Source of the DNA: Oscillospiraceae bacterium | GTDB lineage: Bacteria; Bacillota; Clostridia; Oscillospirales; Acutalibacteraceae | Reading direction: 5' to 3' | DNA length: 39,827 nt | NCBI GenBank assembly: GCA_902762875.1 | Contig: CACWPS010000011.1 | Span: forward strand, 1 to 39,827 | Part shown: positions 6,826 through 15,259 of the stretch, one piece after another | Position numbering within the stretch: position 1 is the stretch's first letter | How the letters are laid out: each line of letters begins with the position of its first letter | Notes under the pieces: model-generated | What the model was told of the DNA's origin: nothing | The model's input: only the letters and a program-made list of their open reading frames with translations | Database searches by the model: none | Position numbers and translations under genes: made by a program

Positions 6826-7545
6826 ATGCCTAATATAAGACTGGATAAGCTAATTGCATCACAGCTTAATATTTCAAGAAAGGAAGCACGCTTGGCTATA
6901 CGCAAAGGGCGGGTGAGCGTAAACGGCGAAGTGGTAAAGAATCCCGAGTTTTCAGCAGAGCCCGAAAAGGACACCCTGCTTTTTGACGGACAGGCTGTTT
7001 GTTATAAAAAGTATATATACATTGTTATGAATAAGCCTGCGGGGGTGCTTTCCGCCTCGTCGGACAAGTCGAGGGAAACCGTTGTTGACCTTGTTCCCGA
7101 AAATTTAAGGAGAAAGGGACTTTTTCCTGTGGGCAGGCTTGATAAGGACACCACGGGACTTCTTGTAATCACAGACGATGGCGATTTTGCCCATAGGGTG
7201 CTGTCTCCGCAAAAAAGCATTTTTAAAACCTACAAAGCCCTGCTTGACGGGGATATTACCGAGGAAACCCTTGATATTTTTTCAAGGGAAATTACCCTTG
7301 CGGACGGTACGGTTTGCCGCAGAGCATATTTAAAAAAGCTTGATACCAGAACGGCGGAAATTAAAATCTGCGAGGGGAGATACCACCAGATAAAGCGAAT
7401 GTTAGGCGTTGCGGGACTTGGCGTAAACTCACTTGAGCGAAGGGCAATCGGAGGGTATTTTTTGCCTGACTATTTAAAGGAAGGTGAGTGTATAGAGGTG
7501 TCGCTTAGCGAACTCGGTCCCATTTTTAACCTGAAAACAGTATAA
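6826..7545 (+). CDS. RsuA-family rRNA pseudouridine synthase
   Basis: The enzyme converts a specific uridine of rRNA to pseudouridine; family members act on 16S U516 or on 23S sites. An S4 RNA-binding domain occupies residues 3-50 (RLDKLIASQLNISRKEARLA, then GRVSVNGEVV). The catalytic domain follows, with the active aspartate in GRLDKDTTGLLVITDDGDFAH and the family segment GRYHQIKRML. The 239-residue length and the GRLDKDT form favour an RsuA-type small-subunit enzyme over RluB, but this cannot be settled by reading. It starts one base after the DUF4830 gene. Confidence 0.92.
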   Translation: MPNIRLDKLIASQLNISRKEARLAIRKGRVSVNGEVVKNPEFSAEPEKDTLLFDGQAVCYKKYIYIVMNKPAGVLSASSDKSRETVVDLVPENLRRKGLFPVGRLDKDTTGLLVITDDGDFAHRVLSPQKSIFKTYKALLDGDITEETLDIFSREITLADGTVCRRAYLKKLDTRTAEIKICEGRYHQIKRMLGVAGLGVNSLERRAIGGYFLPDYLKEGECIEVSLSELGPIFNLKTV

Positions 7546-7614
7546 TAACGCATATTAAACAAAATATCACTTTCATTATTGGATATATTTTGCATAGCAA
7601 TTTTAAATGTTATT

Positions 7615-7623
7615 TGTTATAAT
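7615..7623 (+). promoter_or_regulatory. Extended -10 promoter before the sugar ABC ATPase gene
   Basis: TGTTATAAT carries a perfect -10 box (TATAAT, 7618-7623) with the TG extension. No good -35 box lies 16-18 bases upstream. The gene starts 38 bases downstream. Confidence 0.6.
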
Positions 7624-7661
7624 AACATAAACAATGCTAATATTATCAGGAGGCTTAATCA

Positions 7662-8804
7662 ATGGCAAGTTTGTCTTTGCGTAATGTTTACAAAAGGTAT
7701 CCGGGCGGCGTTACTGCTGTTTCGGATTTCAATCTCGAAATCAAGGATAAGGAATTTATTATTCTTGTAGGTCCTTCAGGCTGCGGTAAATCCACAACCT
7801 TGAGAATGGTAGCAGGTCTTGAAGAAATTTCCGACGGCGAAATCTACATCGGTGACAAGCTTGTAAATGATGTTGCTCCGAAGGATCGTGATATTGCGAT
7901 GGTTTTCCAGAACTATGCGCTTTATCCGCATATGACGGTTTTTGACAATATGGCTTTCGGTCTTAAGCTTCGCAAAACCTCGAAGGATGAGATTAAACGC
8001 CGTGTTGAAGAGGCTGCCCGTATTCTTGATATTGAACATTTATTAGAGCGTAAGCCTAAGGCTTTGTCAGGCGGTCAGCGTCAGCGTGTTGCATTAGGCC
8101 GTGCTATCGTTCGTGAGCCTAAGGTATTCTTGCTCGACGAGCCTCTCTCTAACTTGGATGCTAAGCTCCGTGCACAGATGCGTACCGAGATTTCTAAGCT
8201 TCATCAGCGTCTCGGCACAACCTTTATCTATGTTACTCACGACCAGACCGAGGCTATGACAATGGGTACCCGTATCGTTGTTATGAAGAGCGGTATTGTT
8301 CAGCAGGTTGATACTCCGAATAACCTTTACCTCTATCCTTGCAACCTCTTCGTTGCAGGCTTCATCGGCTCTCCGCAGATGAACTTCATTGAGTCTAAGC
8401 TCCTTAAAGAGGGTGATGACTTCTTGGTAGAGTTCGGCTCTGAGGATACCAAGACCCGTGCAGGCGTTAAGTACAAGGTTAAGCTTCCTGCTTCTAAGAA
8501 TAAGGATAACTGCCTTGAGGCTTATGTCGGCAAGGAAGTTATAATGGGTATCCGTCCTGAAAATGTACACAACGAGGAAGACCTTATCGCACAGAATAAG
8601 GACGGTCTTATTGAGGCTAATGTTGAGGTTACAGAGCTTATGGGTGCTGAGACCTATCTCTATATGAACTGTGAGGGTCAGGCAATCAATGCACGCGTTA
8701 GCCCGACTAACACTGCCCGTCCCGGTGACAAAATCCAAATCGCTTTGGAGACTGCGAAGATTCACCTCTTCGATAAGGACACCGAGGTTACAATCTGCAA
8801 CTGA
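7662..8804 (+). CDS. ugpC: Multi-sugar ABC transporter ATP-binding protein (UgpC/MsmX family)
   Basis: The ATPase drives carbohydrate importers of the CUT1 group. It has Walker [10 protein letters not shown] (residues 37-45), Q-loop [13 protein letters not shown], signature [14 protein letters not shown], Walker [13 protein letters not shown] and H-loop [11 protein letters not shown]. The C-terminal ~140 residues are the regulatory OB (TOBE) domain, including MGIRPENV. At 380 residues it is full length. No permease or binding-protein gene is adjacent, so it is an orphan, as expected for MsmX-like ATPases that serve several transporters. Its codon use (CGT, CTC, GCT) differs from the neighbours and looks like that of a highly expressed gene. 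It has its own promoter and terminator. Confidence 0.95.
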   Translation: MASLSLRNVYKRYPGGVTAVSDFNLEIKDKEFIILVGPSGCGKSTTLRMVAGLEEISDGEIYIGDKLVNDVAPKDRDIAMVFQNYALYPHMTVFDNMAFGLKLRKTSKDEIKRRVEEAARILDIEHLLERKPKALSGGQRQRVALGRAIVREPKVFLLDEPLSNLDAKLRAQMRTEISKLHQRLGTTFIYVTHDQTEAMTMGTRIVVMKSGIVQQVDTPNNLYLYPCNLFVAGFIGSPQMNFIESKLLKEGDDFLVEFGSEDTKTRAGVKYKVKLPASKNKDNCLEAYVGKEVIMGIRPENVHNEEDLIAQNKDGLIEANVEVTELMGAETYLYMNCEGQAINARVSPTNTARPGDKIQIALETAKIHLFDKDTEVTICN

Positions 8805-8809
8805 TAATC

Positions 8810-8840
8810 AAATGACCGCACTCAATGTGCGGTCATTTTT
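8810..8840 (+). terminator. Intrinsic terminator of the sugar ABC ATPase gene
   Basis: A 12-bp perfect stem (AAATGACCGCAC with GTGCGGTCATTT) has a 5-base loop and is followed by a short T-run. Confidence 0.8.
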
Positions 8841-8848
8841 AGATGTTG

Positions 8849-8902
8849 ACGGGACGATGTGGGCATCGTCCCCTACAAGGGTAAATTGAATATGCGTAGG
8901 GG
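8849..8902. repeat. Palindromic intergenic repeat, GGGACGATGTGGGC family, copy 2
   Basis: The first 28 bases are identical to the left arm of the copy at 1982. A similar AT-rich linker follows (TAAATTGAATATG against TAATTGAGTATGA), and then the start of the right arm, GTAGGGG, after which the match breaks off. This is a 3'-truncated copy lying just after a terminator. Confidence 0.75.
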
Positions 8903-8959
8903 AGAAGCCTTTACAGCCCCTTTAAATCACAGATAAAATATAATTTTTTAAAAAAAGTG

Positions 8960-8988
8960 TTGCATTTTCGGACGGTTTGTGGTATCAT
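8960..8988 (+). promoter_or_regulatory. SigA promoter of rpsT
   Basis: TTGCAT (8960-8965) and TATCAT (8983-8988) are 17 bases apart, with the extension GTGG directly before the -10 box. The leader is about 65 bases. Confidence 0.8.
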
Positions 8989-9059
8989 ATTTTGTACTGT
9001 GAGTTAAGTCTCGGTATAATGCGTTATACTTGGGACGCCAAATGTTAGGAGGTGTCACA

Positions 9060-9323
9060 ATGCCGAACATTAAATCCGCAAAGAAGCGCGTTTTAGTAAG
9101 CAAAGCTAACTATGAGCATAATAAGGCTTACCGTTCCGCTTTAAGAACAGCTGTTAAGAAGGCTGACGCTGCGATTGACGCTAAGTCTGCTGATATGGCT
9201 GAAGCAGTAAACGCCGCTGTTAAGAAGATAGACCAGGCCGCTGTTAAGGGAATTATCCACAAGAACAACGCCGCAAGAAAGAAATCTGCCTTAGTTACAC
9301 GCTACAATAAGGTAAAGGCTTAA
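9060..9323 (+). CDS. rpsT: 30S ribosomal protein S20
   Basis: S20 is a primary 16S rRNA-binding protein of the small subunit. The 87-residue protein starts MPNIKSAKKRVLVS, continues with ANYEHNKAYRSALRTAVKK and ends HKNNAARKKSALVTRYNKVKA; it is all-helical and basic, as in the family. The ATG is fixed by AGGAGGTG just upstream; a TTG in frame ten codons earlier is not needed. The gene stands alone, with its own promoter and a terminator shared with the convergent ABC exporter gene. The roughly 65-base leader contains an AT-rich dyad (TATAATGCGTTATA) of unknown meaning. Confidence 0.97.
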   Translation: MPNIKSAKKRVLVSKANYEHNKAYRSALRTAVKKADAAIDAKSADMAEAVNAAVKKIDQAAVKGIIHKNNAARKKSALVTRYNKVKA

Positions 9324-9340
9324 TTAAGATTGTAAGATTA

Positions 9341-9368
9341 AAAAAGCACCGATTTTTCGGTGCTTTTT
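9341..9368. terminator. Bidirectional terminator between rpsT and the ABC exporter gene
   Basis: A 12-bp perfect stem, AAAAAGCACCGA with TCGGTGCTTTTT, has a T4 loop and T-runs on both strands. It serves the convergent genes on either side. Confidence 0.88.
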
Positions 9369-9374
9369 GTTATT

Positions 9375-11177
9375 CTATGACTGCATCTGTTTTAACTTGT
9401 AGAAAGCTCCTTTTTTTGCCATAAGCTCATCGTATGTACCGTATTCAATGCACCGTCCGTTCTCCACAACCGCGATTTTATCTGCGTTTTTGATTGTGGA
9501 AAGTCGGTGCGCGACAATAAAGGTGGTGCGGTTTTCGGTAAGATTTTCTATGGCTTTTTGAATTTCACTTTCGGTGACAGAGTCAAGGGCGCTTGTCGCC
9601 TCGTCAAAAATTATAACCCGCGGATTTCTGATAATTGCTCTGGCTATGGAAATTCTTTGCCGCTGTCCGCCGGAAAGCTTTGCCCCGTGCTCGCCTACCG
9701 TTGTATCAAGACCGTCCGGCAGCTTTTCGATAACGCTTTCAAGCCTTGCGGCTTTAACAGCGTAGTTTAACAGCTCATCTGTGACATGGCGTCTGCCGTA
9801 GGTTATATTTTCCCTTATAGTTCCCGAAAACAGAATTGAATTTTGCGGAACTACCGATATAAAGCGGCGGTATGAACGCATATCTATATCTGCGGCATCT
9901 ATTCCGTCAATTTTAAAGCTTCCGCTGTCAGGCTTATTAAAACCGATAACAAGATTAAGCACCGTAGATTTTCCCGAGCCCGATTCTCCGACAAGAGCCA
10001 CGGTCTCTCCCGCCTTTACCGTAAGTGAAAAGTCGTTCAGAACGGGAGTTTTATCGTCATATTTAAAGCAGACATTTTTAAATTCATATCCGCCCTTTAA
10101 GCTTTTGATTTTTATCTTGTTTTCATTATCTTCCACATCGTGTGAAGATAAAATCTCACCTATCGAGCTTATGGATTCCGTACCCCTTGCTATTATCGGC
10201 AAAAGCGCCATAATGCTTGAAACCTGAGCGATAAGGGAATTGAAATAGCTTTGGTATAATGAAACATCGCCGATTGTTATTTTGCCGCGGTAGGCTAAAA
10301 ATCCCGTAAAAAACAGGCAAATCATTTGAAAAAGAGAAAACATAACCCAGTTTGCCGAGCCGAAAATTGCATATATTTTGTCCATTTTATAACCGCTTTC
10401 GGCAATGCGGGTGACCGAGTCGGTAAGCTTTTTAACCTCGCAGTGTTCGAGCGCGTGCGCCCTTGTTACGGGGATAAGCTCTTCCATATCAAGAACATCT
10501 GAGGCGGTATTTTCAATTTCCTTTCGGAAATTATGGCTAAGCTTCCTCATTCTTTTCTTAAAAATATTGTTCAGCAGTACCGCAAACGGAATACATACAA
10601 GAAACATAAAGAATACGGTTATGTTTTTGTTGATTACAATAACAAGAGAAATCGTCATATTTGTAATTACGGTAATAGCCGTGGTGAAAATCTGGCTTGT
10701 AAAGTTTTCTATCGCTTCGACATCGCGCATTACTTTAGACTGAATTTTGCCTGATTCGATTTCCTTGTGAAAGGTTATGGAAAGCTGCTGAAGCTTTCTT
10801 ATCATAGCACCGCGCAGTCCCGCTTCAACGCTTCTTTGCGCACGGCTTAAAAACATCATATAAATAGTATGAGTGGGTATATTCTGCAATAAAATCAAAA
10901 GGGTAACAACGCCGTAAATTACAAATTGGTGCAGAGCATCAGCAGGGCGCTGGGTTGCAATATCAATTACTGCCGCAGTTATTAAGGGTATTATCCATGT
11001 CGGAGAAGATTTTATTAAAAACATAATCGCCGCAAGGATCAGGTTTTTATAATTACCTTTATAAAACCTGAAAAGAGTGGAAATAGTTCCGCGTTTTTTA
11101 CCGGAATAGCAGTTGAGGACTGTTTGTTCTTCTTTAAATATTTTGTCTTCGTCAAACCTTGGTTTTTCCTGTGTCAT
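9375..11177 (-). CDS. ABC exporter, fused membrane and ATPase domains (MsbA/LmrA type)
   Basis: This 600-residue half-transporter probably works as a homodimer exporting lipids, drugs or peptides; the substrate is not evident. The N-terminal ~330 residues hold six membrane helices (for example LILAAIMFLI, FVIYGVVTLLILLQ, VFFMFLVCIPFAVLL). The ATPase domain has Walker A GESGSGKST, Q-loop SVVPQNSILFSG, signature [14 protein letters not shown], Walker B VIIFDEATSALD and the H-loop VAHRLST. The ATG at 11177 is chosen because GAGGTG lies just upstream; an in-frame start 22 codons earlier would fall within the promoter region. A lone half-transporter gene suggests a homodimer. Confidence 0.93.
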   Translation of the reverse strand: MTQEKPRFDEDKIFKEEQTVLNCYSGKKRGTISTLFRFYKGNYKNLILAAIMFLIKSSPTWIIPLITAAVIDIATQRPADALHQFVIYGVVTLLILLQNIPTHTIYMMFLSRAQRSVEAGLRGAMIRKLQQLSITFHKEIESGKIQSKVMRDVEAIENFTSQIFTTAITVITNMTISLVIVINKNITVFFMFLVCIPFAVLLNNIFKKRMRKLSHNFRKEIENTASDVLDMEELIPVTRAHALEHCEVKKLTDSVTRIAESGYKMDKIYAIFGSANWVMFSLFQMICLFFTGFLAYRGKITIGDVSLYQSYFNSLIAQVSSIMALLPIIARGTESISSIGEILSSHDVEDNENKIKIKSLKGGYEFKNVCFKYDDKTPVLNDFSLTVKAGETVALVGESGSGKSTVLNLVIGFNKPDSGSFKIDGIDAADIDMRSYRRFISVVPQNSILFSGTIRENITYGRRHVTDELLNYAVKAARLESVIEKLPDGLDTTVGEHGAKLSGGQRQRISIARAIIRNPRVIIFDEATSALDSVTESEIQKAIENLTENRTTFIVAHRLSTIKNADKIAVVENGRCIEYGTYDELMAKKGAFYKLKQMQS

Positions 11178-11216
11178 GGCGAACACCTCGGCAATATTGA
11201 ATTTTTGTTTACAAAT

Positions 11217-11243
11217 AGTATAATATTTAAGTCCAAATGTCAA
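11217..11243 (-). promoter_or_regulatory. Possible promoter of the ABC exporter gene
   Basis: On the minus strand TTGACA (11238-11243) precedes TATACT (11217-11222), but the spacer is only 15 bases, which is short. Confidence 0.4.
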
Positions 11244-11332
11244 CAGTTAGTTTAAAATGTTTTTAAAATTTACTTTATGTACGAAAACAATTAATTATTT
11301 TAGTTTAGATTGACGGGATTATTTATATAATT

Positions 11333-11362
11333 AAAGCCTTGCCCGATGATGAGCAAGGCTTT
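11333..11362 (-). terminator. Intrinsic terminator of the nifS-iscU operon
   Basis: A 10-bp perfect stem (AAAGCCTTGC with GCAAGGCTTT) has a 10-base loop. It lies just beyond the iscU stop, with a weak T-rich tail on the minus strand. Confidence 0.7.
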
Positions 11363-11374
11363 TGAACTAAATTT

Positions 11375-11812
11375 TTAATGACAGGAACAGCAGTCGCCGC
11401 CGCAGATTGCGCAGTCGGGCAGACCTTCGGGCTTTTTAAGCTCGGGGTGCTTACTGTAATAGTCATAAAGCGCCGACTTTACGGCTTCTTCGGCTAAAAC
11501 CGAGCAATGTATTTTGTGGGCAGGCAGACCGTCTAACGCCTCGACCACCGCCTTGTTTGAAAGCTTCAGCGCCTCTTCTACGGGCTTTCCCTTTATCATT
11601 TCGGTCGCCATTGAGCTTGTTGCGATTGCAGAGCCGCAGCCGAAGGTGTTAAATTTTACATCGGTTATTACTCCGTCCTTAATTTTAAGGTACATTTTCA
11701 TAATATCGCCGCACTTTGCGTTGCCTACTTCGCCTATACCGTCCGCATCCTCAATCGTGCCTAAATTTCTCGGGTTTCTGAAGTGGTCCATAACTTTTTC
11801 ACTGTACAACAT
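11375..11812 (-). CDS. iscU: Fe-S cluster assembly scaffold IscU/NifU
   Basis: The scaffold receives sulfur from the cysteine desulfurase and builds Fe-S clusters for transfer. The three ligand cysteines are present: Cys34 in NAKCGD, Cys59 in FGCGSAIA and Cys103 in HCSVLAEEA. The length of 145 residues includes an extra cysteine-rich tail, CAICGGDCCSCH, which is absent from enterobacterial IscU; its role is unknown. The start overlaps the end of the cysteine desulfurase gene by 14 bases. The IscR-type gene lies upstream of the desulfurase gene. This is the iscR-iscS-iscU layout seen in many Clostridia, without hscAB or ferredoxin. Confidence 0.94.
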   Translation of the reverse strand: MLYSEKVMDHFRNPRNLGTIEDADGIGEVGNAKCGDIMKMYLKIKDGVITDVKFNTFGCGSAIATSSMATEMIKGKPVEEALKLSNKAVVEALDGLPAHKIHCSVLAEEAVKSALYDYYSKHPELKKPEGLPDCAICGGDCCSCH

Positions 11813-12992
11813 AATTTCTCTTTCCTTCCTGTAAATCTTTCCAAATCGGTGACATTGAGCGTAGGTATTCTACAACCTCGGGTACATTTTTTATAATATG
11901 CTCGGCTTCTTCTTTGGTATTGTATTCATCAAGGGATATTCTAAGGGAGCCGTGGGCAACCTCGTGGGGAAGACCCAAGGCTAACAGAACATGGCTTGGG
12001 TCAAGGGAGCCGGAGGTGCAGGCAGAGCCCGAAGAGGCGCTGATGCCCCTGTCGTCAAGAAGAAGTAAAAGGGATTCCCCCTCAATACCCTCAAAGCACA
12101 TATTAAGGGTTCCCGCAAGACCTCGCTCCAAATCGCCGTTGATTTTTGAATGGGGGATTTTTGAAAGCTCACCGGCTATCATATTCCGCAAAGACTTTAC
12201 ATAATTAAAATTTTTATCAAGGCTTTCACAGCTTTCCTTGAGCGCCGCCGCCATACCCACTATTGCGGGGACATTTTCGGTTCCTGCACGCTTTCCCCGT
12301 TCCTGTGCGCCCCCCTCAATAAGGTTTAAAATCGGAATACCCTTTCTTACATAGAGTGCTCCCGCACCCTTAGGACCGTGGAATTTATGTGACGAGATAG
12401 ACAGCATATCAATATTCTGCGCCTTTACATCAATTTTAATGTGCCCCGCCGCCTGTACCGCATCGGTATGGAAAATAACGCCCTTTTCACGGCATATTTT
12501 GCCGATTTCGGCAATAGGCTGAACAGTGCCTATCTCATTGTTGGCAAACATTATTGTGACAAGGGCTGTATCCTCTCTGATGGCATCTTTCAGCTCCTCT
12601 ACACTCACAAAGCCGTCGGAGTGAACGGGGAGAAGTGTTACTTCAAAGCCTTCTTTTTTAAGCTTTTCAAGGGTGTGAAGTACTGCGTGATGCTCAAAGG
12701 CAGAGGAAATTATATGCTTTTTGCCCGATTTTGCGCCTAAATACGCCGCACTTATAATAGCCTGATTGTCCGCCTCGCTGCCGCCAGAAGTAAAGGTAAT
12801 TTCCTTTATATCGCAGTTAAGGTATTCGGCTACGGTTTCTCTTGCCGAAAAAATCGCCTCCTGGGATTTTTGCCCCAATGTGTAAAGGCTTGAGGGGTTG
12901 CCGTAAAGCTCCTTAAAATAGGGGAGCATTGCATTAAATGCCGTATTGCTTACTTTCGTTGTTGCGGCATTGTCCGCATATACATTTATCAT
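11799..12992 (-). CDS. nifS: Cysteine desulfurase (NifS/IscS type)
   Basis: This PLP enzyme removes sulfur from cysteine and passes it to the IscU scaffold. It begins VYADNAATTKVS, with the class V aminotransferase fold. The PLP lysine lies in SSHKFHGPKG (residue 203 from the chosen start). The catalytic cysteine lies in SGSACTSGSLDPSH (residue 325), in the long flexible loop typical of group I enzymes. Length is 397 residues. The ATG at 12992 is favoured over a GTG three codons earlier because that GTG forms part of the likely ribosome site. Its 3' end overlaps iscU by 14 bases. NifS and IscS cannot be told apart here. Confidence 0.95.
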   Translation of the reverse strand: MINVYADNAATTKVSNTAFNAMLPYFKELYGNPSSLYTLGQKSQEAIFSARETVAEYLNCDIKEITFTSGGSEADNQAIISAAYLGAKSGKKHIISSAFEHHAVLHTLEKLKKEGFEVTLLPVHSDGFVSVEELKDAIREDTALVTIMFANNEIGTVQPIAEIGKICREKGVIFHTDAVQAAGHIKIDVKAQNIDMLSISSHKFHGPKGAGALYVRKGIPILNLIEGGAQERGKRAGTENVPAIVGMAAALKESCESLDKNFNYVKSLRNMIAGELSKIPHSKINGDLERGLAGTLNMCFEGIEGESLLLLLDDRGISASSGSACTSGSLDPSHVLLALGLPHEVAHGSLRISLDEYNTKEEAEHIIKNVPEVVEYLRSMSPIWKDLQEGKRNYVVQ

Positions 12993-13075
12993 ATGTCTCA
13001 CGACCTTACTTTTTATTTCGTTAATACTTTAACATATAATTCCTATAAAGTCAATAGGAATTTAAAAAAATAATA

Positions 13076-13486
13076 TCAGCTCTCTGTAATTAGGTCCTTT
13101 AAGGTTACGCTTTCAAGATAATCACTTATCAAATTATCAAGCTTTTGCCATACGGGCATAGTAGGGCAAAGGGCTGAACGGCGGCATTTCTCGTCCCCTG
13201 TAAGACAGGCGCAGTTTACAGGAATCAGTCCCCCCTCGGTGACCTCTAAAATCTCTCGCAGGGTGTATTCCTCGGGCTTTTTGTTAAGCTTGTAGCCTCC
13301 GCTTTTGCCACGCAGGCTGTTAAGGAACCCCGCTTTATTAAGCATTGCCGTTATGGACTCTAAATATTTAAGGGATATTTCCTGCCTTGCCGAAATATCT
13401 GCAAGGGAAATAAAGCCTTCGTCTATATGCTCTGCTAAATCGGTCATTACCCTAAGGGCGTAACGCCCCTTACTCGAAATCATCAT
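13076..13486 (-). CDS. iscR: Rrf2-family regulator, IscR-like
   Basis: Rrf2 proteins sense Fe-S status and control Fe-S assembly genes. Residues 1-80 are the winged helix (SSKGRYALRVMTDLA, then LADISARQEISLKYLESI and GKSGGYKLNK). A cluster-binding region follows, with Cys92, Cys94, Cys101 and Cys107 in NCACLTGDEKCRRSALCPT. Spacing close to the C-x5-C-x5-C of IscR suggests that it can hold a cluster. The ATG at 13486 follows GAGAGGTG at good spacing. It lies 83 bases upstream of nifS on the same strand, so it probably regulates the nifS-iscU operon and itself; no operator was recognised with confidence. Confidence 0.9.
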   Translation of the reverse strand: MMISSKGRYALRVMTDLAEHIDEGFISLADISARQEISLKYLESITAMLNKAGFLNSLRGKSGGYKLNKKPEEYTLREILEVTEGGLIPVNCACLTGDEKCRRSALCPTMPVWQKLDNLISDYLESVTLKDLITES

Positions 13487-13565
13487 GGTTATCACCTCTC
13501 ATTTATGGTATCACAGCGGGAGTAAAAAGGCAATATTTTCTTTTACCGAAGGGTGAATTAAATGC

Positions 13566-13594
13566 TTGACACTAAGCATATTAACAGTTACAAT
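13566..13594 (+). promoter_or_regulatory. SigA promoter of the VanZ-like gene
   Basis: TTGACA (13566-13571) and TACAAT (13589-13594) are 17 bases apart. The first gene downstream is the VanZ-family gene, divergent from iscR. Confidence 0.8.
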
Positions 13595-13647
13595 ATTAAA
13601 GATGTGTAGTTTTTTTAAATTTTTTCATATTTTTTGAGGTGAGTTTT

Positions 13648-14373
13648 TTGAACCGACGGTATCTTTCAGGGCTTTCGTCGGTGCTTTATTTTGTGTGTTT
13701 CTGCGCCCTTGCAACCCTTGTTGCGGGTGCGTTTGACCTGATAACCTTTGCCCACGGCGAAAAAGTATTTACAGGTATTCTTGCGGTGGCAAGCGGGTAT
13801 TTTGCCGCTTTGCTGACAGCGCTTAAAAATGATACTCAAAGCAGTCGCATAAAAATTATTAAACGCTGTTTGATATTTACCTTTGTGTTTTATTTGATTA
13901 TGCTTATTGATTTTACCCTTATAGATGAGGGTATGGGCAGGAATATTTTTAATGTGTTTTCGTGGAACAGGGCCGCTTTCAGGGATTATTTAGATACAAG
14001 CACCAACATAGTGCCCTTTTATACGGTTAAGCTTTTTATCAACGGGTATAAAAACGGGATTGTTGCATTTTTGGTGATGCACGAAAATATTTTCGGCAAC
14101 TTTGTGGCCTTTATGCCCCTTAGTTTTTTCTTAGCCTGTCTTTTTAAACCCTTTAATAAATGGTATAGAGTCCTTATTGCAGTTACCATTTCGGTGATAG
14201 CGGTGGAGCTTTTACAGCTTTTATTGCAGACGGGGGCAAGTGATATTGACGATGTTATTTTAAATGTCACGGGGGCTATGTGCTTTTACGCAGTTTTACG
14301 GATAAAAAAAGTAAGCCGTATAATTTCAAAATTCACCTTTGGGGTGTGGAAGATAGTTGAAAACAAGGATTAA
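13648..14373 (+). CDS. VanZ-family membrane protein
   Basis: The protein has about six membrane helices and the VanZ core: NIVPFYTVKLFI, then NIFGNFVAFMPLSFFLACLF and ELLQLLLQTGASDIDDVILN. VanZ-type proteins are linked with teicoplanin resistance and other cell-envelope traits, but most members have no proven role. The start is uncertain: the TTG at 13648 is five bases after GAGGTGA, whereas a GTG nine bases earlier lies inside that ribosome site. The TTG gives 241 residues. The next gene, an EamA transporter, overlaps its 3' end by 17 bases, so both are read from the promoter at 13566. Confidence 0.85.
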   Translation: MNRRYLSGLSSVLYFVCFCALATLVAGAFDLITFAHGEKVFTGILAVASGYFAALLTALKNDTQSSRIKIIKRCLIFTFVFYLIMLIDFTLIDEGMGRNIFNVFSWNRAAFRDYLDTSTNIVPFYTVKLFINGYKNGIVAFLVMHENIFGNFVAFMPLSFFLACLFKPFNKWYRVLIAVTISVIAVELLQLLLQTGASDIDDVILNVTGAMCFYAVLRIKKVSRIISKFTFGVWKIVENKD

Positions 14374-15259
14374 TTATCATTTTGTATTGATTTTTTTGGC
14401 CGCCGCTCTTTGGGGAACTGCGGGACTTTTCGTAAGGACGGCGGGCAGGTACGGGCTTAGCGAAATGCAGTTGGTTTTATTCCGTACCCTCTTTTCTACC
14501 TTGGTGTTGGGAATAATACTTATTATCAAGGATAGGTCGCTTTTTAAAATCAAAATTAAGGATTTGTGGCTTTTTATTGCGGCGGGCATTTTAAGCATTG
14601 TGCTTTTTAATTTCTGCTACTATAAAACAATGTCCCTTACCTCTTTATCGGTGGCGGCGGTACTGCTTTATACCGCACCGTTTTTTGTGGTAATAATGTC
14701 GGTCTTTATATTTAAGCAACGCCTTACCCTTAAAAAATGCGCCGCCTGCGTTACGGCCTTTGTGGGGTGCTGTCTTGTTACGGGCGCTTTGGGAACGGGG
14801 GAAAAATTAAGCGCCGCCGCCCTTATTTTCGGTTTACTTACCGGCTTTGGCTATTCGCTTTACACGGTTTTCAGCCGATTACTGCTTGACAGGGGCTACA
14901 ATTCCTATACAATCACATTTTATACCTTCACCTTCGCATTTTTTGGCTGTATCCCCTTTACGGATTTTAAAAGTGCGGCGGCGGTTTGTGTGAATGCTCC
15001 CGCAGTTATTCCCGTGGCGTTTTTAATGGCGGTTCTTAATACGGTTTTGCCTTATCTGCTTTATACCACGGGGCTTTGCGGGGTGGATGCGTCTATAGCC
15101 CCCATAATCGCCATGGTGGAGCCTGTGGTGGCAACACTTATAGGTGCGGCGGTCTACGGCGAGGCCCTTACCCTGTCGGGTATAGTCGGGATATTTATTG
15201 TTCTTTTATCGGTGGTTGTATTAAATTACAAAGGGCGTGTAAAAAATGCAGAGTCTTAA
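14357..15259 (+). CDS. EamA/DMT-family transporter
   Basis: The 300-residue protein has ten predicted membrane helices arranged as two EamA repeats: residues 8-142 (LIFLAAALWGTAGLFVRTAG to FVGCCLVTGAL) and 152-290 (LIFGLLTGFGYSLYTVFSR to GIFIVLLSVVVLNY). DMT transporters export or import amino acids, nucleotides or drugs; the substrate here is unknown. The conserved VEPVVATLIGAAVYGE segment near the end is typical. The start is a TTG with GGAAG upstream, overlapping the VanZ-like gene by 17 bases, and its own end overlaps ispE by 14 bases. Such tight overlaps indicate one transcript. Confidence 0.92.
   Translation: MKTRINYHFVLIFLAAALWGTAGLFVRTAGRYGLSEMQLVLFRTLFSTLVLGIILIIKDRSLFKIKIKDLWLFIAAGILSIVLFNFCYYKTMSLTSLSVAAVLLYTAPFFVVIMSVFIFKQRLTLKKCAACVTAFVGCCLVTGALGTGEKLSAAALIFGLLTGFGYSLYTVFSRLLLDRGYNSYTITFYTFTFAFFGCIPFTDFKSAAAVCVNAPAVIPVAFLMAVLNTVLPYLLYTTGLCGVDASIAPIIAMVEPVVATLIGAAVYGEALTLSGIVGIFIVLLSVVVLNYKGRVKNAES

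Noticed and set aside
13500-13533. A TTGCCT/TACCAT promoter for iscR on the minus strand
   Set aside because: Its expected start point would fall inside the iscR ribosome site, leaving almost no leader, so I did not list it.
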